Assembly (NCBI RefSeq): GCF_001567565.1 | Contig: NZ_LSSW01000028.1 | Location: 186,001 to 250,000, forward strand | Reading direction: 5' to 3' | DNA: 64,000 nt | Source of the DNA: Ectopseudomonas composti | Lineage (GTDB): Bacteria; Pseudomonadota; Gammaproteobacteria; Pseudomonadales; Pseudomonadaceae | Part shown: one piece after another, positions 21,646 to 33,228 of the stretch | How positions within the stretch are numbered: position 1 is the first letter of the stretch | How the letters are laid out: every line of letters begins with the position of its first letter | The notes under the pieces: generated by a model | What the model saw: only the letters and a program-made list of their open reading frames with translations | What the model was told of the DNA's origin: nothing | Databases searched by the model: none | Translations under genes and position numbers: made by a program

Positions 21646-22371
21646 CTACAGGCGGAATTCATGGCCAAGGTATACCTCTTTCACCGTCTGGTTGGCGAGG
21701 ATGGTCTCGGCGTCACCTTCTGCGATCAGTTGCCCGTCGTTGACGATGTAGGCGGTTTCACAGATGTCCAGGGTTTCACGCACGTTGTGATCGGTGATCA
21801 GGATGCCGATGCCCTTGGTCTTGAGGTGATGGATGATCTGCTTGATGTCGCCAACCGAGATCGGGTCGACGCCGGCGAAAGGTTCGTCGAGCAGGATGAA
21901 CTTGGGGTTGGTCGCCAGGGCGCGGGCAATCTCCACGCGGCGTCGCTCGCCACCGGACAGGCTCATGCCGAGGCTGTCGGCGATATGGTGGATATGGAAT
22001 TCCTGCAGCAGGTTTTCCAGCTCCGCCTGGCGTCCGGCACGGTCCAGATCCTTGCGCGTTTCGAGGATGGCCATGATGTTGTCCGACACCGACAGCTTGC
22101 GGAAGATCGAGGCTTCCTGCGGCAGGTAGCCGATGCCGGCGCGCGCGCGACCGTGCATGGGCTGGTGGCTGACGTCCAGGTCGTCGATCAGTACACGTCC
22201 CTGATCGGCGCGCACCAGGCCGACGATCATGTAGAAGCAGGTGGTCTTGCCGGCGCCGTTGGGACCGAGCAGGCCGACGATCTGGCCGCTTTCGATACTC
22301 AGGCTGACGTCACGCACGACCTGGCGGCTCTTGTAGCTTTTCGCCAGATGTTGGGCTTTGAGAGTGGCCAT
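21646..22371 (-). CDS. lptB: LPS export ABC transporter ATP-binding protein LptB
   Basis: Cytoplasmic ATPase of LptB2FGC, which extracts LPS from the inner membrane and pushes it along the Lpt bridge. The 241-residue protein has Walker A (GPNGAGKTT), signature [15 protein letters not shown] and Walker [12 protein letters not shown]. Its ATG shares a base with the lptA stop, so the two are translationally coupled. Last gene of kdsD-kdsC-lptC-lptA-lptB. Confidence 0.97.
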   Translation of the reverse strand: MATLKAQHLAKSYKSRQVVRDVSLSIESGQIVGLLGPNGAGKTTCFYMIVGLVRADQGRVLIDDLDVSHQPMHGRARAGIGYLPQEASIFRKLSVSDNIMAILETRKDLDRAGRQAELENLLQEFHIHHIADSLGMSLSGGERRRVEIARALATNPKFILLDEPFAGVDPISVGDIKQIIHHLKTKGIGILITDHNVRETLDICETAYIVNDGQLIAEGDAETILANQTVKEVYLGHEFRL

Positions 22372-22910
22372 TACTGCTGTTGATCCGCGGGTTTGTTCTT
22401 CGGTTGGATGATCATGTCGATACGCGGGCGCGGTGTGCTGACATTGCCACCTGTGGCGCGACCTGCGTTGACGATCTGGCGGCGGGTGTCATAGACGATC
22501 TTCTCGCCTTCGAAGGTGTTGCCTTCCTGAATCACCTTGGCCTGGTCGATCAGCACGATACGCTCGTTGCTGGCGAAGTACTGGATGGTCTTGCCGTAGG
22601 CCTTGACGATGTCCTTGTCCACGGCAGGTTTCTGCTCGTAGTAGGCCAGGTTGCCGACCGAGGTGAAGACATCGATATCGCCGCTGCTGGTCTGAGTGAT
22701 GGTCACGGTATCGCCCGTGATCTTCAGAGTGCCCTGGGTGATGACTACATCACCGCGGTAGACGGCTACACCTTGCTTGTCATCCAGTTCTGCACTGTCG
22801 GCCTGGATGCGGATCGGTTGATCGCGATCCGATGGCAGTGCCCAGGCAGCCGCGCTTCCCAATGCGGCGCCGAGGCTGAGAATCAGGGGGAGGGTATTAA
22901 CGAACCTCAT
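22371..22910 (-). CDS. lptA: LPS transport periplasmic protein LptA
   Basis: Periplasmic bridge protein that oligomerises end-to-end between LptC and LptD. The 179-residue precursor has a signal peptide ending near AAAWA, then the OstA beta-jellyroll ([33 protein letters not shown] is its repeat-type core, residues about 31-62) and a polar Lys/Gln-rich tail. It overlaps lptC by 14 bp and lptB by 1 bp. Confidence 0.94.
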   Translation of the reverse strand: MRFVNTLPLILSLGAALGSAAAWALPSDRDQPIRIQADSAELDDKQGVAVYRGDVVITQGTLKITGDTVTITQTSSGDIDVFTSVGNLAYYEQKPAVDKDIVKAYGKTIQYFASNERIVLIDQAKVIQEGNTFEGEKIVYDTRRQIVNAGRATGGNVSTPRPRIDMIIQPKNKPADQQQ

Positions 22911-23463
22911 GCTGGCCTCTTACGTTGGACTGCAGGAGCATCCTGCCGTCATTCAAGTACGCTTTCATTCCTTGTGCCGTGGTCACCCCGTTGGCCGCGA
23001 CGATTCTAACGGCTTGCTCGGTCTGCGCATATTCCTTGTCGGGAATAACGGTCATGCGGCTGCTGGTGATGATAGTTGGACGGTTCTTGGCATCGGTGCG
23101 GGCGATGCGCACGTCGTCGATCAGTTCTACCTCGACGCCGCCAGGGGAGACTTCGGCACGCTGGCTGGTGACCTTCCATGGCAGCTCGGTGCCGCGATAG
23201 AGGTCCAGCTTGGGGGTGTCGATCAGGGTGATGTCGGTGCTCTTGACGTGCTCGAGCTTGTCCGCGGTCATGCGGTAATGCAGTTTGCCGTCATCCTGAA
23301 ACTGCACGGTACGCGCGCCGACAGCGTAGAAGTCGACGACATTGTCATTGCTGGCCTGCTGGGTCTGGCGGCCGCTGTCCGGTGCGAGGTTCCAGTAGCC
23401 CAGCGCAGCCACTACGACTGCAATCAGGGCAAAGATCAGGGTGTTGAGAAATTTACGCAGCAT
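22897..23463 (-). CDS. lptC: LPS export protein LptC
   Basis: Bitopic inner-membrane member of the LptB2FGC complex that hands LPS to LptA. The 188-residue protein has one N-terminal helix (LIFALIAVVVAALGYW) and a periplasmic OstA-like jellyroll with the conserved YRMTADKLEH and PGGVEVELIDDVRI. It lies 8 bp downstream of kdsC and its end overlaps the lptA start. Confidence 0.94.
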   Translation of the reverse strand: MLRKFLNTLIFALIAVVVAALGYWNLAPDSGRQTQQASNDNVVDFYAVGARTVQFQDDGKLHYRMTADKLEHVKSTDITLIDTPKLDLYRGTELPWKVTSQRAEVSPGGVEVELIDDVRIARTDAKNRPTIITSSRMTVIPDKEYAQTEQAVRIVAANGVTTAQGMKAYLNDGRMLLQSNVRGQHEVR

Positions 23464-23471
23464 GCTGTTCT

Positions 23472-23993
23472 CTACAGATAGGCGGCTTGGGCCGCATCCA
23501 GTGTGCCTTGGGCACGCATGATCAGTTCGCAGAACTCCCGTGCCGCGCCGTCACCGCCGCGCGCCTGGGTTACGCCATGCGCGTGCTGGCGGACGAATCC
23601 GTCGGCGCTGGCGACGGCCATGCCCAGTCCGACGCGACGAATGACCGGAAGGTCCGGCAGGTCGTCACCGAGGTAGGCGACCTGCTCATAGCTTAGGCCG
23701 AGTTCGGCGAGCAGGCCGTCGAGTACCACGAGTTTGTCTTCGCGGCCCTGAAACAGGTGCTGGATGCCGAGGTTGTTGGCGCGACGCTCGACGACCGGCG
23801 TCTTGCGTCCGCTGATGATGGCCGTGCGCACGCCCGAATTGATCAACATCTTGATGCCGTGGCCGTCGAGCGTATTGAAAGTCTTGAATTCGCTGCCGTC
23901 TTCGAGGAAGTAAAGGCGGCCATCGGTAAGCACGCCATCGACGTCGAAAATCGCCAGTTTTACGGCGCTAGCGCGTTGCAGCAGGTCGTTCAT
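23472..23993 (-). CDS. kdsC: 3-deoxy-D-manno-octulosonate 8-phosphate phosphatase
   Basis: HAD-family phosphatase that converts Kdo-8-phosphate to Kdo, the inner-core LPS sugar. The nucleophile motif DVDGVLTDG lies near residues 18-26, followed by ISGRKTP and GDDLPDLPV, the other HAD motifs; the protein is the small cap-less C0 type (173 residues). The ATG at 23993 shares its A with the kdsD stop (TGATG); a GTG one codon upstream is also in frame. Confidence 0.96.
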   Translation of the reverse strand: MNDLLQRASAVKLAIFDVDGVLTDGRLYFLEDGSEFKTFNTLDGHGIKMLINSGVRTAIISGRKTPVVERRANNLGIQHLFQGREDKLVVLDGLLAELGLSYEQVAYLGDDLPDLPVIRRVGLGMAVASADGFVRQHAHGVTQARGGDGAAREFCELIMRAQGTLDAAQAAYL

Positions 23994-24967
23994 CACATCA
24001 CTCCTGCGCGCAGCAGGTCGCCGAGGTTGAACGCGCCGACCGGGCGATCATCTCCGTCGACCACCACCAGCGCGCTGATCTTGTTGTCTTCCATGATCTT
24101 CAAGGCTTCCGCGGCGAGCATTTCGGCGCGTACGGTCTTGCCATGCAGCGTCATCACTTCGTCGATCTGGGCGTGGCGTACGTCGATGCCTTTGTCCAGT
24201 GCGCGGCGCAGGTCACCGTCGGTGAATATCCCGGCCAGATGCCCGTTGTTCTCTATTACCGTTGTCATGCCTAGGCCCTTCTGGGTCATTTCCAGTAGCG
24301 CGTCGCGCAGGCTGGTGCCGCGTGTGACCTGGGGCAGGCTTTCGCCGCTGTGCATCACGTTCTCGACCTTGAGCAGCAGGCGGCGGCCCAGCGCGCCACC
24401 GGGATGGGAGAAGGCGAAGTCTTCGGCGGTGAAGCCGCGCGCTTCGAGCAGGGCGATGGCCAGGGCATCGCCGAGCACCAGGCTGGCAGTGGTCGAAGAG
24501 GTCGGGGCCAGGTTCAACGGGCAGGCTTCCTGGGATACGCGTGCATCGAGGTTGACCTCCGCAGCCTTGGCCAGCGTCGACTCGGGGTTGCCGGTCATGC
24601 TGATCAGGCGAATGCCCAGGCGTTTGATCAGTGGCAGCAGCGTGACGATCTCGGCGGTGGTGCCGGAGTTGGACAGGGCCAGGACAATGTCATCCTGGGT
24701 GATCATGCCCATGTCGCCATGGCTGGCCTCGGCCGGATGTACGAAGAATGCCGTGGTGCCGGTGCTGGCCAGGGTGGCGGCAATCTTGTTGCCGATATGT
24801 CCGGACTTGCCCATGCCGACCACCACGACGCGCCCCTTGCAGCCGAGAATCAGCTCGCAGGCCTTGATGAAATCGGCATCGATGCGGGGCAAGAGCTCCT
24901 GCACCGCTTCGAGTTCGAGGCGGATCGTGCGCTGTGCGGAGTCAATCAGGTCGCGGGTCTGGTTCAT
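23993..24967 (-). CDS. kdsD: Arabinose-5-phosphate isomerase KdsD
   Basis: Isomerises ribulose-5-phosphate to arabinose-5-phosphate, the first committed step to Kdo. The 324-residue protein has an N-terminal SIS domain (GKSGHIGNKIAATLASTGT; LSNSGTTAEIV) and two CBS domains in the C-terminal half. First gene of the kds-lpt run, divergent from the mla operon across 243 bp. Confidence 0.97.
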   Translation of the reverse strand: MNQTRDLIDSAQRTIRLELEAVQELLPRIDADFIKACELILGCKGRVVVVGMGKSGHIGNKIAATLASTGTTAFFVHPAEASHGDMGMITQDDIVLALSNSGTTAEIVTLLPLIKRLGIRLISMTGNPESTLAKAAEVNLDARVSQEACPLNLAPTSSTTASLVLGDALAIALLEARGFTAEDFAFSHPGGALGRRLLLKVENVMHSGESLPQVTRGTSLRDALLEMTQKGLGMTTVIENNGHLAGIFTDGDLRRALDKGIDVRHAQIDEVMTLHGKTVRAEMLAAEALKIMEDNKISALVVVDGDDRPVGAFNLGDLLRAGVM

Positions 24968-24999
24968 GCTGGGCGGGGCTGTCGGGCCAAAAGACGAGG

Positions 25000-25028
25000 A
25001 TTATAAACGTAAAAGGTCCCCGCGCTCA
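25000..25028 (-). promoter_or_regulatory. Candidate promoter of kdsD-kdsC-lptCAB
   Basis: On the minus strand a perfect TATAAT (25005-25000) lies 33 bp before the kdsD ATG; the -35 region 17 bp further up (TGAGCG) is a poor match. The -10 makes this a fair guess only. Confidence 0.4.
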
Positions 25029-25090
25029 CCCTCGCTGCAACGAGGCACTGTCGAAACTGTCGCAAGTCTGAACGCCGCGCCGCGGTGCTA

Positions 25091-25120
25091 TTGGGCGGCA
25101 AGTGTGGCAAATGCTATAGT
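25091..25120 (+). promoter_or_regulatory. Candidate sigma-70 promoter of the mla operon
   Basis: TTGGGC and TATAGT separated by 18 bp, about 90 bp upstream of mlaF. Position and -10 quality support it. Confidence 0.5.
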
Positions 25121-25210
25121 TCGCGGCCATTTTGGCTCCCTCTGGCTGGCGCGTGTCCTCGCTTCTGGAGGCGGCGTCTGCCAGGAGGGCCTGATTTTCA
25201 AGGAGTTCAG

Positions 25211-26020
25211 ATGAGCGCCGAGCACGAGTACGCGATCGAGTTGCAGAGCGTCAGCTTTCAGCGTGGCGCGCGGTCGATTTTCGACAAGGTCGACATCCGC
25301 ATTCCGCGCGGCAAGGTGACCGGCATCATGGGGCCATCCGGTTGTGGCAAGACGACCTTGCTGCGCCTGATCGCTGCCGAGTTGCGTCCGGCACAGGGCA
25401 AGGTCCTGGTCAACGGGGTCAACCTGCCAGAGCTGTCGCGTGACGCGCTGTTCGACATGCGCAAGCAGATGGGCGTGCTGTTTCAGAGTGGAGCGCTGTT
25501 CACCGATCTCGATGTGTTCGAGAACGTCGCGTTTCCCTTGCGGGTGCACACCCAACTGCCTGAAGAAATGATTCGTGACATTGTCCTGCTCAAGCTGCAG
25601 GCAGTGGGCTTGCGTGGCGCCATCGAGCTGATGCCCGATGAGCTGTCCGGTGGCATGAAGCGCCGTGTGGCGCTTGCGCGCGCCATCGCCCTGGATCCCC
25701 AGATACTGCTGTACGACGAGCCATTCGTGGGTCAGGACCCCATTGCCATGGGAGTTCTGGTGCGACTGATCCGTCTGCTCAACGATGCGCTGGGTATTAC
25801 CAGTGTGCTGGTGTCTCATGACCTGGCGGAAACCGCCAGCATCGCCGACTACCTCTATGTCGTCGGCGACGCGCAAGTGCTGGGGCAGGGCACGCCGGCG
25901 GAGTTGATGGAGTCGGATAATCCGCGCATTCGCCAGTTCATGAAAGGCATTCCGGATGGACCGGTGCCTTTCCATTTTCCAGCGCCGGACTACCGCGAAG
26001 ATCTGTTGGGGAGAGGTTGA
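25211..26020 (+). CDS. mlaF: Phospholipid ABC transporter ATP-binding protein MlaF
   Basis: ATPase of the MlaFEDB complex that, with MlaC and MlaA, keeps phospholipids out of the outer leaflet of the outer membrane. The 269-residue protein has Walker [10 protein letters not shown], signature [15 protein letters not shown] and Walker [14 protein letters not shown]; the FVGQDP variant is typical of MlaF. The ATG at 25211 follows AAGGAG. The stop overlaps the mlaE start by one base. Confidence 0.96.
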   Translation: MSAEHEYAIELQSVSFQRGARSIFDKVDIRIPRGKVTGIMGPSGCGKTTLLRLIAAELRPAQGKVLVNGVNLPELSRDALFDMRKQMGVLFQSGALFTDLDVFENVAFPLRVHTQLPEEMIRDIVLLKLQAVGLRGAIELMPDELSGGMKRRVALARAIALDPQILLYDEPFVGQDPIAMGVLVRLIRLLNDALGITSVLVSHDLAETASIADYLYVVGDAQVLGQGTPAELMESDNPRIRQFMKGIPDGPVPFHFPAPDYREDLLGRG

Positions 26021-26817
26021 TGCGCAGAATTTCACCGCTCGAACGGCTGCGCCTGTTCGGTCGTGCGGGTATCGATGTGGTAGCAACCCTGGGCCGCTCC
26101 GTGCTGTTCCTGCTGGGCGCGCTGTTCGGGCGCAGCCGCGCCGGCAAGCCTATGCAACTGCTGATCAAGCAATTGTTCGCCGTCGGGGTCATGTCGCTGG
26201 CGATCATCGTCGTGTCCGGCGTCTTTATTGGCATGGTGCTGGCGCTGCAGGGCTACAACATCCTGGTCAGCTACGGCTCCGAGCAGGCGGTCGGGCAGAT
26301 GGTCGCGCTGACCCTGTTGCGTGAGCTGGGGCCGGTGGTGACCGCTCTGTTGTTCGCGGGGCGCGCCGGCTCTGCGCTGACGGCCGAGATCGGCAACATG
26401 AAGTCCACCGAGCAGCTGTCCAGTCTGGAAATGATTGGCGTCGACCCGCTCAAGTACATCGTCGCGCCACGCTTGTGGGCGGGTTTCATTTCGATGCCGC
26501 TGCTGTCGATGATCTTCTGCGTGGTCGGTATCTGGGGTGGCGCCATGGTCGCGGTCGACTGGCTGGGTGTCTACGAGGGCTCGTTCTGGGCCAATATGCA
26601 GAACAGTGTTTCCTTTCACGACGATGTGCTCAACGGGGTGATCAAGAGCGTCGTCTTCGCCTTCGTGGTGACCTGGATCGCCGTGTTCCAGGGCTATGAC
26701 TGCGAGCCCACGTCCGAAGGCATCAGTCGTGCGACCACCCGCACCGTGGTGTATGCCTCGCTGGCCGTGCTCGGCCTGGATTTCATTCTGACCGCTTTGA
26801 TGTTTGGAGACTTCTGA
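26020..26817 (+). CDS. mlaE: Phospholipid ABC transporter permease MlaE
   Basis: Integral membrane subunit (265 residues, five to six helices) of MlaFEDB. It shows the MlaE/TtgC-type motifs: [39 protein letters not shown] split over residues about 100-130, and [22 protein letters not shown] near the end (shown in part). The ATG overlaps the mlaF stop and its own stop overlaps the mlaD ATG, so the three are tightly coupled. Confidence 0.96.
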   Translation: MRRISPLERLRLFGRAGIDVVATLGRSVLFLLGALFGRSRAGKPMQLLIKQLFAVGVMSLAIIVVSGVFIGMVLALQGYNILVSYGSEQAVGQMVALTLLRELGPVVTALLFAGRAGSALTAEIGNMKSTEQLSSLEMIGVDPLKYIVAPRLWAGFISMPLLSMIFCVVGIWGGAMVAVDWLGVYEGSFWANMQNSVSFHDDVLNGVIKSVVFAFVVTWIAVFQGYDCEPTSEGISRATTRTVVYASLAVLGLDFILTALMFGDF

Positions 26818-27287
26818 TGCAAAACCGCACGCTGGAGATTGGTGTCGGCCTGTTTCTCATGGCCGGTGTACTGGCCCTGCTGCTGCTGGCACTGCGGGTC
26901 AGTGGCCTGAGCGTCGGCAGCGCTGGCGACACCTACAAGGTCTACGCCTATTTCGACAATATTGCCGGACTCACCGTGCGCTCCAAGGTGACCATGGCCG
27001 GGGTGACCATTGGCAAGGTCACGGCCATCGACCTGGATCGCGACAGCTACATGGGGCGGGTGACTCTGGAGCTCGAGGGGGGCGTCAATAACCTGCCTGA
27101 AGATTCCACCGCGTCGATCCTGACCGCTGGCTTGCTCGGCGAAAAATACATCGGTATCAGCGTTGGTGGTGACGAGGAGGTGCTCAAGGACGGCAGCACC
27201 ATCCACGACACGCAGTCCTCGCTGGTGCTGGAAGACCTGATTGGCAAATTCCTGCTCAATTCGGTCAATAAAGATGAAGCCAATTGA
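26817..27287 (+). CDS. mlaD: Outer-membrane lipid asymmetry protein MlaD (MCE domain)
   Basis: Substrate-binding MCE protein anchored by one N-terminal helix (GVGLFLMAGVLALLLLAL); six copies form a ring on MlaE with a lipid tunnel. The 156-residue protein has one MCE domain (YAYFDNIAGLTVRSKVTMAG; VTIGKV; ILTAGLLGEKYIGI). Its ATG overlaps the mlaE stop. Confidence 0.96.
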   Translation: MQNRTLEIGVGLFLMAGVLALLLLALRVSGLSVGSAGDTYKVYAYFDNIAGLTVRSKVTMAGVTIGKVTAIDLDRDSYMGRVTLELEGGVNNLPEDSTASILTAGLLGEKYIGISVGGDEEVLKDGSTIHDTQSSLVLEDLIGKFLLNSVNKDEAN

Positions 27288-27301
27288 TGAGGGCTCCTGA
27301 C

Positions 27302-27934
27302 ATGTTCAAGACCGTGCGTAATTCCCTGTTGGTGTTGCTGGCTGCCATGCCGCTGCTGGCTGTTGCTGCGCCAAGCGCCCATGAAGTGGTGAAGCAGACC
27401 ACCGATACTCTGCTGGCTGATCTCAAGGCCAACAAGGACCAGTACCGCAGTGATCCCAATGCGTTCTACGATTCGCTCAACGAGATTCTCGGCCCGGTGG
27501 TCGATGTCGAGGGCATCGCCCGCGGTGTGATGACGGTTCGTTACTCGCGCCAGGCCTCGCCCGAGCAGATGACGCGCTTCGAGGAGAACTTCAAGCGCAG
27601 TTTGATGCAGTTCTATGGCAATGCCCTGCTCGAATACAACAACCAGGACATTCGCGTGCTGCCGGACAGCGGCAGGGCTGAAGGCGAGCGTACGTCGGTC
27701 GGCATGGAAATTCGTGACGGCAAAGGCGTGGTTTACCCGTTGTCCTACACCATGGTCTCGATGGATGGCGTGTGGAAGCTGCGTAATGTGGTGATCAACG
27801 GCATCAACGTCGGCAAGCTGTTCCGTGACCAGTTCGCTCAGTCGATGCAGAACAATCGCAATGACCTGGACAAGGTCATCGATACCTGGGCCGATACCGT
27901 GGCGCGTGCCCGCCAGGCTCGGGGTAATTCGTGA
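27302..27934 (+). CDS. mlaC: Periplasmic phospholipid-binding protein MlaC
   Basis: Soluble shuttle carrying phospholipid between MlaA-porin and MlaD. The 210-residue precursor has a signal peptide (FKTVRNSLLVLLAAMPLLAVAA) and the Tol-Tol/MlaC fold, with VVDVEGIARGVM and a C-terminal KVIDTWADTVARAR. I choose the ATG at 27302, which puts the signal right at the N-terminus; an ATG at 27287 overlapping the mlaD stop is an alternative adding five residues. Confidence 0.94.
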   Translation: MFKTVRNSLLVLLAAMPLLAVAAPSAHEVVKQTTDTLLADLKANKDQYRSDPNAFYDSLNEILGPVVDVEGIARGVMTVRYSRQASPEQMTRFEENFKRSLMQFYGNALLEYNNQDIRVLPDSGRAEGERTSVGMEIRDGKGVVYPLSYTMVSMDGVWKLRNVVINGINVGKLFRDQFAQSMQNNRNDLDKVIDTWADTVARARQARGNS

Positions 27935-28239
27935 GTCAGGCAAGCATTACCGAGGGTGCCGCTGGGCGATTGCAGCTCAGCGGTGTGCTGGACTACAGCA
28001 CCGGCCCGCTGCTGCGCGAGCAGGGCGCACGCCTGATCGCGGGCAGCGGCACGAAGTCTCTGACGCTCGACTGCAGCGCGGTGGAAAAGTCCAGCAGCGT
28101 TGGTTTGGCGCTGTTGCTGGCGTTCATGCGCGATGCGCGCAAGGCGGGGCGCGAGCTGTCGATCAGTGCGCTGCCTGACGACATGCGCGAAATTGCCCAG
28201 GTCAGCGGTCTGCTGGAGTTGTTGCCGCTGCAAGCGTGA
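27931..28239 (+). CDS. mlaB: STAS-domain protein MlaB
   Basis: Small cytoplasmic STAS protein (102 residues) that binds MlaF and is needed for assembly and activity of MlaFEDB. The fold signature is LTLDCSAVEKSSSVGLALLLAFM. It starts with a GTG at 27931 that overlaps the mlaC stop, and closes the five-gene mlaFEDCB operon. Confidence 0.92.
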   Translation: MSQASITEGAAGRLQLSGVLDYSTGPLLREQGARLIAGSGTKSLTLDCSAVEKSSSVGLALLLAFMRDARKAGRELSISALPDDMREIAQVSGLLELLPLQA

Positions 28240-28357
28240 CGCGCTTCCTGTCGTTCCGTCAGCACCGTCACGGGCGGGGTTCGCAGGCAGGAGGCTTTTT
28301 TTGTATGATGGCCGACCCGCGGGCTCAGGTGCCCGAATGCGTCAGTCGAGGTCGAGC

Positions 28358-29885
<1,528 letters not shown>

Positions 29886-29907
29886 TCGCCCGCGTCCATT
29901 GTCGTAG

Positions 29908-29930
29908 GGCCGCTCCCTGTCGGAGCGGCC
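29908..29930 (+). other. Hairpin in the murA-hisG spacer
   Basis: Perfect 9-bp stem GGCCGCTCC / GGAGCGGCC with a 5-nt loop and no T-run. It may mark the 3' end of murA mRNA or be an extragenic palindrome. Confidence 0.45.
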
Positions 29931-29954
29931 GCTTCCGTTAAAGGAAACCGTTTC

Positions 29955-30590
29955 ATGCTGACCATCGCCCTGTCCAAAGGCCGCATTCTCGATGACACCC
30001 TGCCGTTGCTGGCTGCTGCGGGCATCGAGCCGACCGAGAATCCGGACAAGAGCCGCAAGCTGATCATCCCCACCACCCAGGATGACGTGCGCCTGCTGAT
30101 CGTGCGTGCCACCGATGTGCCGACCTACGTCGAGCATGGCGCAGCCGACCTCGGCGTGGCCGGCAAGGACGTGTTGATGGAGTACGGCGGCCAGGGCATC
30201 TACGAGCCGCTGGATCTGCAGATCGCCAAGTGCAAGCTGATGACCGCCGGCAAGGTCGGTGCGCCGGAGCCGAAAGGGCGTCTGCGCGTGGCCACCAAGT
30301 TCGTCAACGTCGCCAAGCGTTACTACGCCGAGCAAGGGCGTCAGGTCGACATCATCAAGCTGTACGGCTCGATGGAGCTGGCGCCGTTGGTGGGCCTGGC
30401 CGACAAGATCATCGACGTGGTCGACACCGGCAATACCCTGCGTGCCAACGGTCTGGAACCGCAGGAAATGATCGCCACCATCAGCTCGCGGCTGATCGTC
30501 AACAAGGCGTCGATGAAGATGCAGCATGCGCGCATCCAGGCCCTGATCGAAACCCTGCGCGGCGCCGTCGAGGCGCGACACCAGGGCTGA
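29955..30590 (+). CDS. hisG: ATP phosphoribosyltransferase, short form
   Basis: First step of histidine synthesis: joins ATP and PRPP. At 211 residues it lacks the C-terminal regulatory domain of long HisG, so it is the HisG-S form that requires HisZ, which is not in this window. The signature [22 protein letters not shown] (about residues 135-156) carries the PRPP-binding loop. Start ATG at 29955 has AAGGAAA upstream. Confidence 0.97.
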   Translation: MLTIALSKGRILDDTLPLLAAAGIEPTENPDKSRKLIIPTTQDDVRLLIVRATDVPTYVEHGAADLGVAGKDVLMEYGGQGIYEPLDLQIAKCKLMTAGKVGAPEPKGRLRVATKFVNVAKRYYAEQGRQVDIIKLYGSMELAPLVGLADKIIDVVDTGNTLRANGLEPQEMIATISSRLIVNKASMKMQHARIQALIETLRGAVEARHQG

Positions 30591-30597
30591 TTTCTCA

Positions 30598-30616
30598 CCG
30601 CGACTTCTGGTCGCGG
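30598..30616 (+). other. Hairpin in the hisG-hisD spacer
   Basis: Perfect 7-bp stem CCGCGAC / GTCGCGG with loop TTCTG just after the hisG stop; no T-run follows. The remaining spacer to hisD shows no clear promoter. Confidence 0.4.
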
Positions 30617-30712
30617 CAGCCTATCCGTGTCATAGCCAAATTCTCAGGTGCCCGCACGGTGGGCTTGCTACTCTAGCGGCGCCTGAGATTTGCCATTACA
30701 CGAGGCTTTGCC

Positions 30713-32023
30713 ATGACCGCTCCCATCGCTGTTCGCCGACTCAACGCTGCTGACCAGGACTTCGCCCGACACCTGGATCATCTGCTGAGCTGGGAGAGTG
30801 TGTCCGACGATGGCGTCAACCAGCGCGTGCTGGAAATCATCCAGGCCGTGCGCGAGCGCGGCGATGCCGCCCTGGTCGAGTACACCCAGCGTTTCGATGG
30901 CCTGGAGGTCGCCTCGATGGCCGACCTGATCCTGCCGCGCGAGCGTCTGGAACTGGCCCTGACCCGCATCAGCGCCGAACAGCGCCAGGCGCTGGAAGTC
31001 GCCGCCGAGCGCGTGCGCAGCTACCACGAGAAGCAGAAGCAGGATTCCTGGCGCTACACCGAGGCCGACGGCACGGTGTTGGGGCAGAAGGTCACCCCGC
31101 TGGATCGCGCCGGCCTGTACGTGCCGGGCGGCAAGGCATCGTACCCATCTTCGGTGCTGATGAACGCGATTCCGGCCAAGGTCGCCGGTGTGCCGGAAGT
31201 GGTGATGGTGGTGCCGACGCCGCGTGGCGAGATCAACGAGATCGTCCTGGCTGCCGCCGCCATCGCCGGTGTCGACCGCGTATTCACCATCGGTGGCGCC
31301 CAGGCTGTCGCTGCGCTGGCCTATGGCACCGAGAGCGTGCCGCCGGTGGACAAGATCGTCGGCCCTGGCAACATCTACGTGGCCACAGCCAAACGCCATG
31401 TATTCGGCAAGGTCGGCATCGACATGATCGCCGGCCCGTCGGAAATCCTCGTGGTCTGCGACGGCCAGACCGATCCGGACTGGATCGCCATGGACCTGTT
31501 TTCCCAGGCCGAGCACGACGAAGATGCCCAGTCGATTCTGGTCAGCCCGGATGCCGACTTCCTTGACCGCGTGGCTGAAAGCATCGCCAAGCTGCTGCCG
31601 ACCATGGAGCGTGCCGAGATCATTCGCACCTCGCTGGAGGGGCGTGGTGCGCTGATCCAGGTGGCGGACATGGCCCAGGCCATCGAAGTGGCCAACCACA
31701 TCGCCCCAGAACACCTGGAGCTGTCGGTGGCCGACCCGGAAGCCTGGCTGCCGCAGATTCGTCATGCCGGTGCGATCTTCATGGGGCGCTACACCGCCGA
31801 GGCCCTGGGCGACTACGTAGCTGGCCCGAACCATGTGCTGCCCACTTCCGGCACCGCGCGCTTTTCCTCGCCGCTGGGGGTGTATGACTTCCAGAAGCGT
31901 TCGTCGATCATCTTCTGCTCGCCGGATGGCGCGTCGGAGCTGGGCAAGAGCGCTTCGGTGCTGGCCCGTGGCGAGTCGCTGACCGCGCACGCACGCAGCG
32001 CCGAGTACCGCATCAAGAGCTAG
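30713..32023 (+). CDS. hisD: Histidinol dehydrogenase
   Basis: Last enzyme of histidine synthesis: two-step NAD-dependent oxidation of histidinol to histidine with a catalytic zinc. The 436-residue protein has the signature around [20 protein letters not shown], the zinc/substrate segments QAEHDEDAQ and APEHLEL, and the C-terminal [14 protein letters not shown]. It lies 122 bp after hisG and is followed by hisC after a repeat-bearing spacer. Confidence 0.98.
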   Translation: MTAPIAVRRLNAADQDFARHLDHLLSWESVSDDGVNQRVLEIIQAVRERGDAALVEYTQRFDGLEVASMADLILPRERLELALTRISAEQRQALEVAAERVRSYHEKQKQDSWRYTEADGTVLGQKVTPLDRAGLYVPGGKASYPSSVLMNAIPAKVAGVPEVVMVVPTPRGEINEIVLAAAAIAGVDRVFTIGGAQAVAALAYGTESVPPVDKIVGPGNIYVATAKRHVFGKVGIDMIAGPSEILVVCDGQTDPDWIAMDLFSQAEHDEDAQSILVSPDADFLDRVAESIAKLLPTMERAEIIRTSLEGRGALIQVADMAQAIEVANHIAPEHLELSVADPEAWLPQIRHAGAIFMGRYTAEALGDYVAGPNHVLPTSGTARFSSPLGVYDFQKRSSIIFCSPDGASELGKSASVLARGESLTAHARSAEYRIKS

Positions 32024-32030
32024 CGCTTAT

Positions 32031-32099
32031 GTAGGGTGGACAACGTTTTGCTTGTCCACTGCTTTGTCTGGTGGACAGCGCTGCGCGGTTTCCACCCTA
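32031..32099. repeat. Palindromic extragenic element between hisD and hisC
   Basis: The 109-bp spacer is filled by a nested inverted repeat: outer arms TAGGGTGGA (32032-32040) and TCCACCCTA (32091-32099), an inner hairpin GTGGACAA (32036-32043) / TTGTCCAC (32052-32059), and a third GGTGGA at 32070. Several alternative pairings are possible. It looks like a Pseudomonas REP-type repeat; genome copies are not visible here. Confidence 0.6.
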
Positions 32100-32132
32100 A
32101 GAGAATCCAAGCATTCGAGGAGAGAAGGGCAG

Positions 32133-33185
32133 ATGAGCAAATTCTGGAGCCCCTTCGTCAAGGACCTGGTGCCCTACGTGCCGGGTGAGCAGCCCAAGCT
32201 GAGCAAGCTGGTCAAGCTGAACACCAACGAGAACCCCTACGGCCCGTCGCCCAAGGCCATTGCCGCGATGCAGGCCGAGGTCAACGACAACCTGCGCCTG
32301 TACCCCGACCCCAACAGCGATCGCCTGAAGCAGGCGGTGGCTGACTATTACGGCGTGCAGACGGCTCAGGTATTCGTCGGCAACGGCTCCGACGAGGTGC
32401 TGGCGCACGCTTTCCATGGCCTGTTCCAGCATGACGCGCCGCTGCTGTTCCCGGACATCAGCTACAGCTTCTATCCGGTCTATTGCGGCCTGTACGGCAT
32501 CGACCACGAGCAGGTGGCGCTGGACGAGCAGTTCCAGATCCGCGTCGAAGACTATGCCCGGCCCAATGGCGGCATCATCTTCCCCAACCCCAATGCGCCG
32601 ACTGGCTGCCTGCTGCCGCTCGAGGCCATCGAGCGTCTGCTGCTGGGCAGTCCTGACTCGGTGGTGCTGGTGGACGAGGCCTATATCGACTTCGGTGGCC
32701 AGACGGCCATTGCTCTGGTCGACAAGTACCCGAACCTGCTGGTGACCCAGACGCTATCCAAGTCGCGCTCGCTGGCGGGGCTGCGTGTCGGCATCGCGGT
32801 CGGCCACCCGGATCTGATCGAGGCGCTGGAGCGGATCAAGAACAGCTTCAACTCCTATCCGCTTGATCGCATGGCCATCGCCGGTGCGGCGGCAGCCTTC
32901 GAGGATCGTGCCTACTTCGAGCAGACCTGCCAGCAGGTGATCGACAGTCGCGAGGCGGTGGTCGCTGGCCTGCAGGGGCTGGGCTTCGAGGTACTGCCGT
33001 CTGCAGCCAACTTCGTCTTCGCCCGTCATCCGGGCAAAGATGCCGCGACCCTGGCTGCAGGCCTGCGTGAGCAGGGGGTGATCGTGCGTCACTTCAAGCA
33101 AGCGCGTATCGCCCAGTTCCTGCGCATCACCATCGGTACGCCGGAGCAGAACCAGGCGTTGCTGGACGCTCTGCAGAGCTTGTGA
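32133..33185 (+). CDS. hisC: Histidinol-phosphate aminotransferase
   Basis: PLP enzyme converting imidazole-acetol phosphate and glutamate to histidinol phosphate. The 350-residue fold-type I protein has NENPYGPSP at the substrate site, DEAYIDF, and the PLP Lys210 in [16 protein letters not shown]. The ATG at 32133 follows GGAGAGAAGGGC; the upstream in-frame extension lies in the palindromic spacer. It ends the murA-hisGDC stretch. Confidence 0.96.
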   Translation: MSKFWSPFVKDLVPYVPGEQPKLSKLVKLNTNENPYGPSPKAIAAMQAEVNDNLRLYPDPNSDRLKQAVADYYGVQTAQVFVGNGSDEVLAHAFHGLFQHDAPLLFPDISYSFYPVYCGLYGIDHEQVALDEQFQIRVEDYARPNGGIIFPNPNAPTGCLLPLEAIERLLLGSPDSVVLVDEAYIDFGGQTAIALVDKYPNLLVTQTLSKSRSLAGLRVGIAVGHPDLIEALERIKNSFNSYPLDRMAIAGAAAAFEDRAYFEQTCQQVIDSREAVVAGLQGLGFEVLPSAANFVFARHPGKDAATLAAGLREQGVIVRHFKQARIAQFLRITIGTPEQNQALLDALQSL

Positions 33186-33191
33186 CGCTCG

Positions 33192-33221
33192 CTGCAGGCG
33201 CGCACAAAGTCGCGCCTGCAG
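33192..33221. terminator. Hairpin between convergent hisC and the DUF4198 gene
   Basis: Perfect 11-bp stem CTGCAGGCGCG / CGCGCCTGCAG with an 8-nt loop in a 43-bp convergent spacer. It lacks a T-run on either side, but position favours a transcript-end function for both genes. Confidence 0.55.
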
Positions 33222-33228
33222 GGCACGA

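Noticed and set aside
28281..28309. Promoter for ibaG-murA from TATGAT at 28304
   Set aside because: No acceptable -35 hexamer is found 16-18 bp upstream.
32031..32099. CRISPR-like array in the hisD-hisC spacer
   Set aside because: The repeat units are short, inverted and unevenly spaced, with no spacers of equal length and no cas genes.
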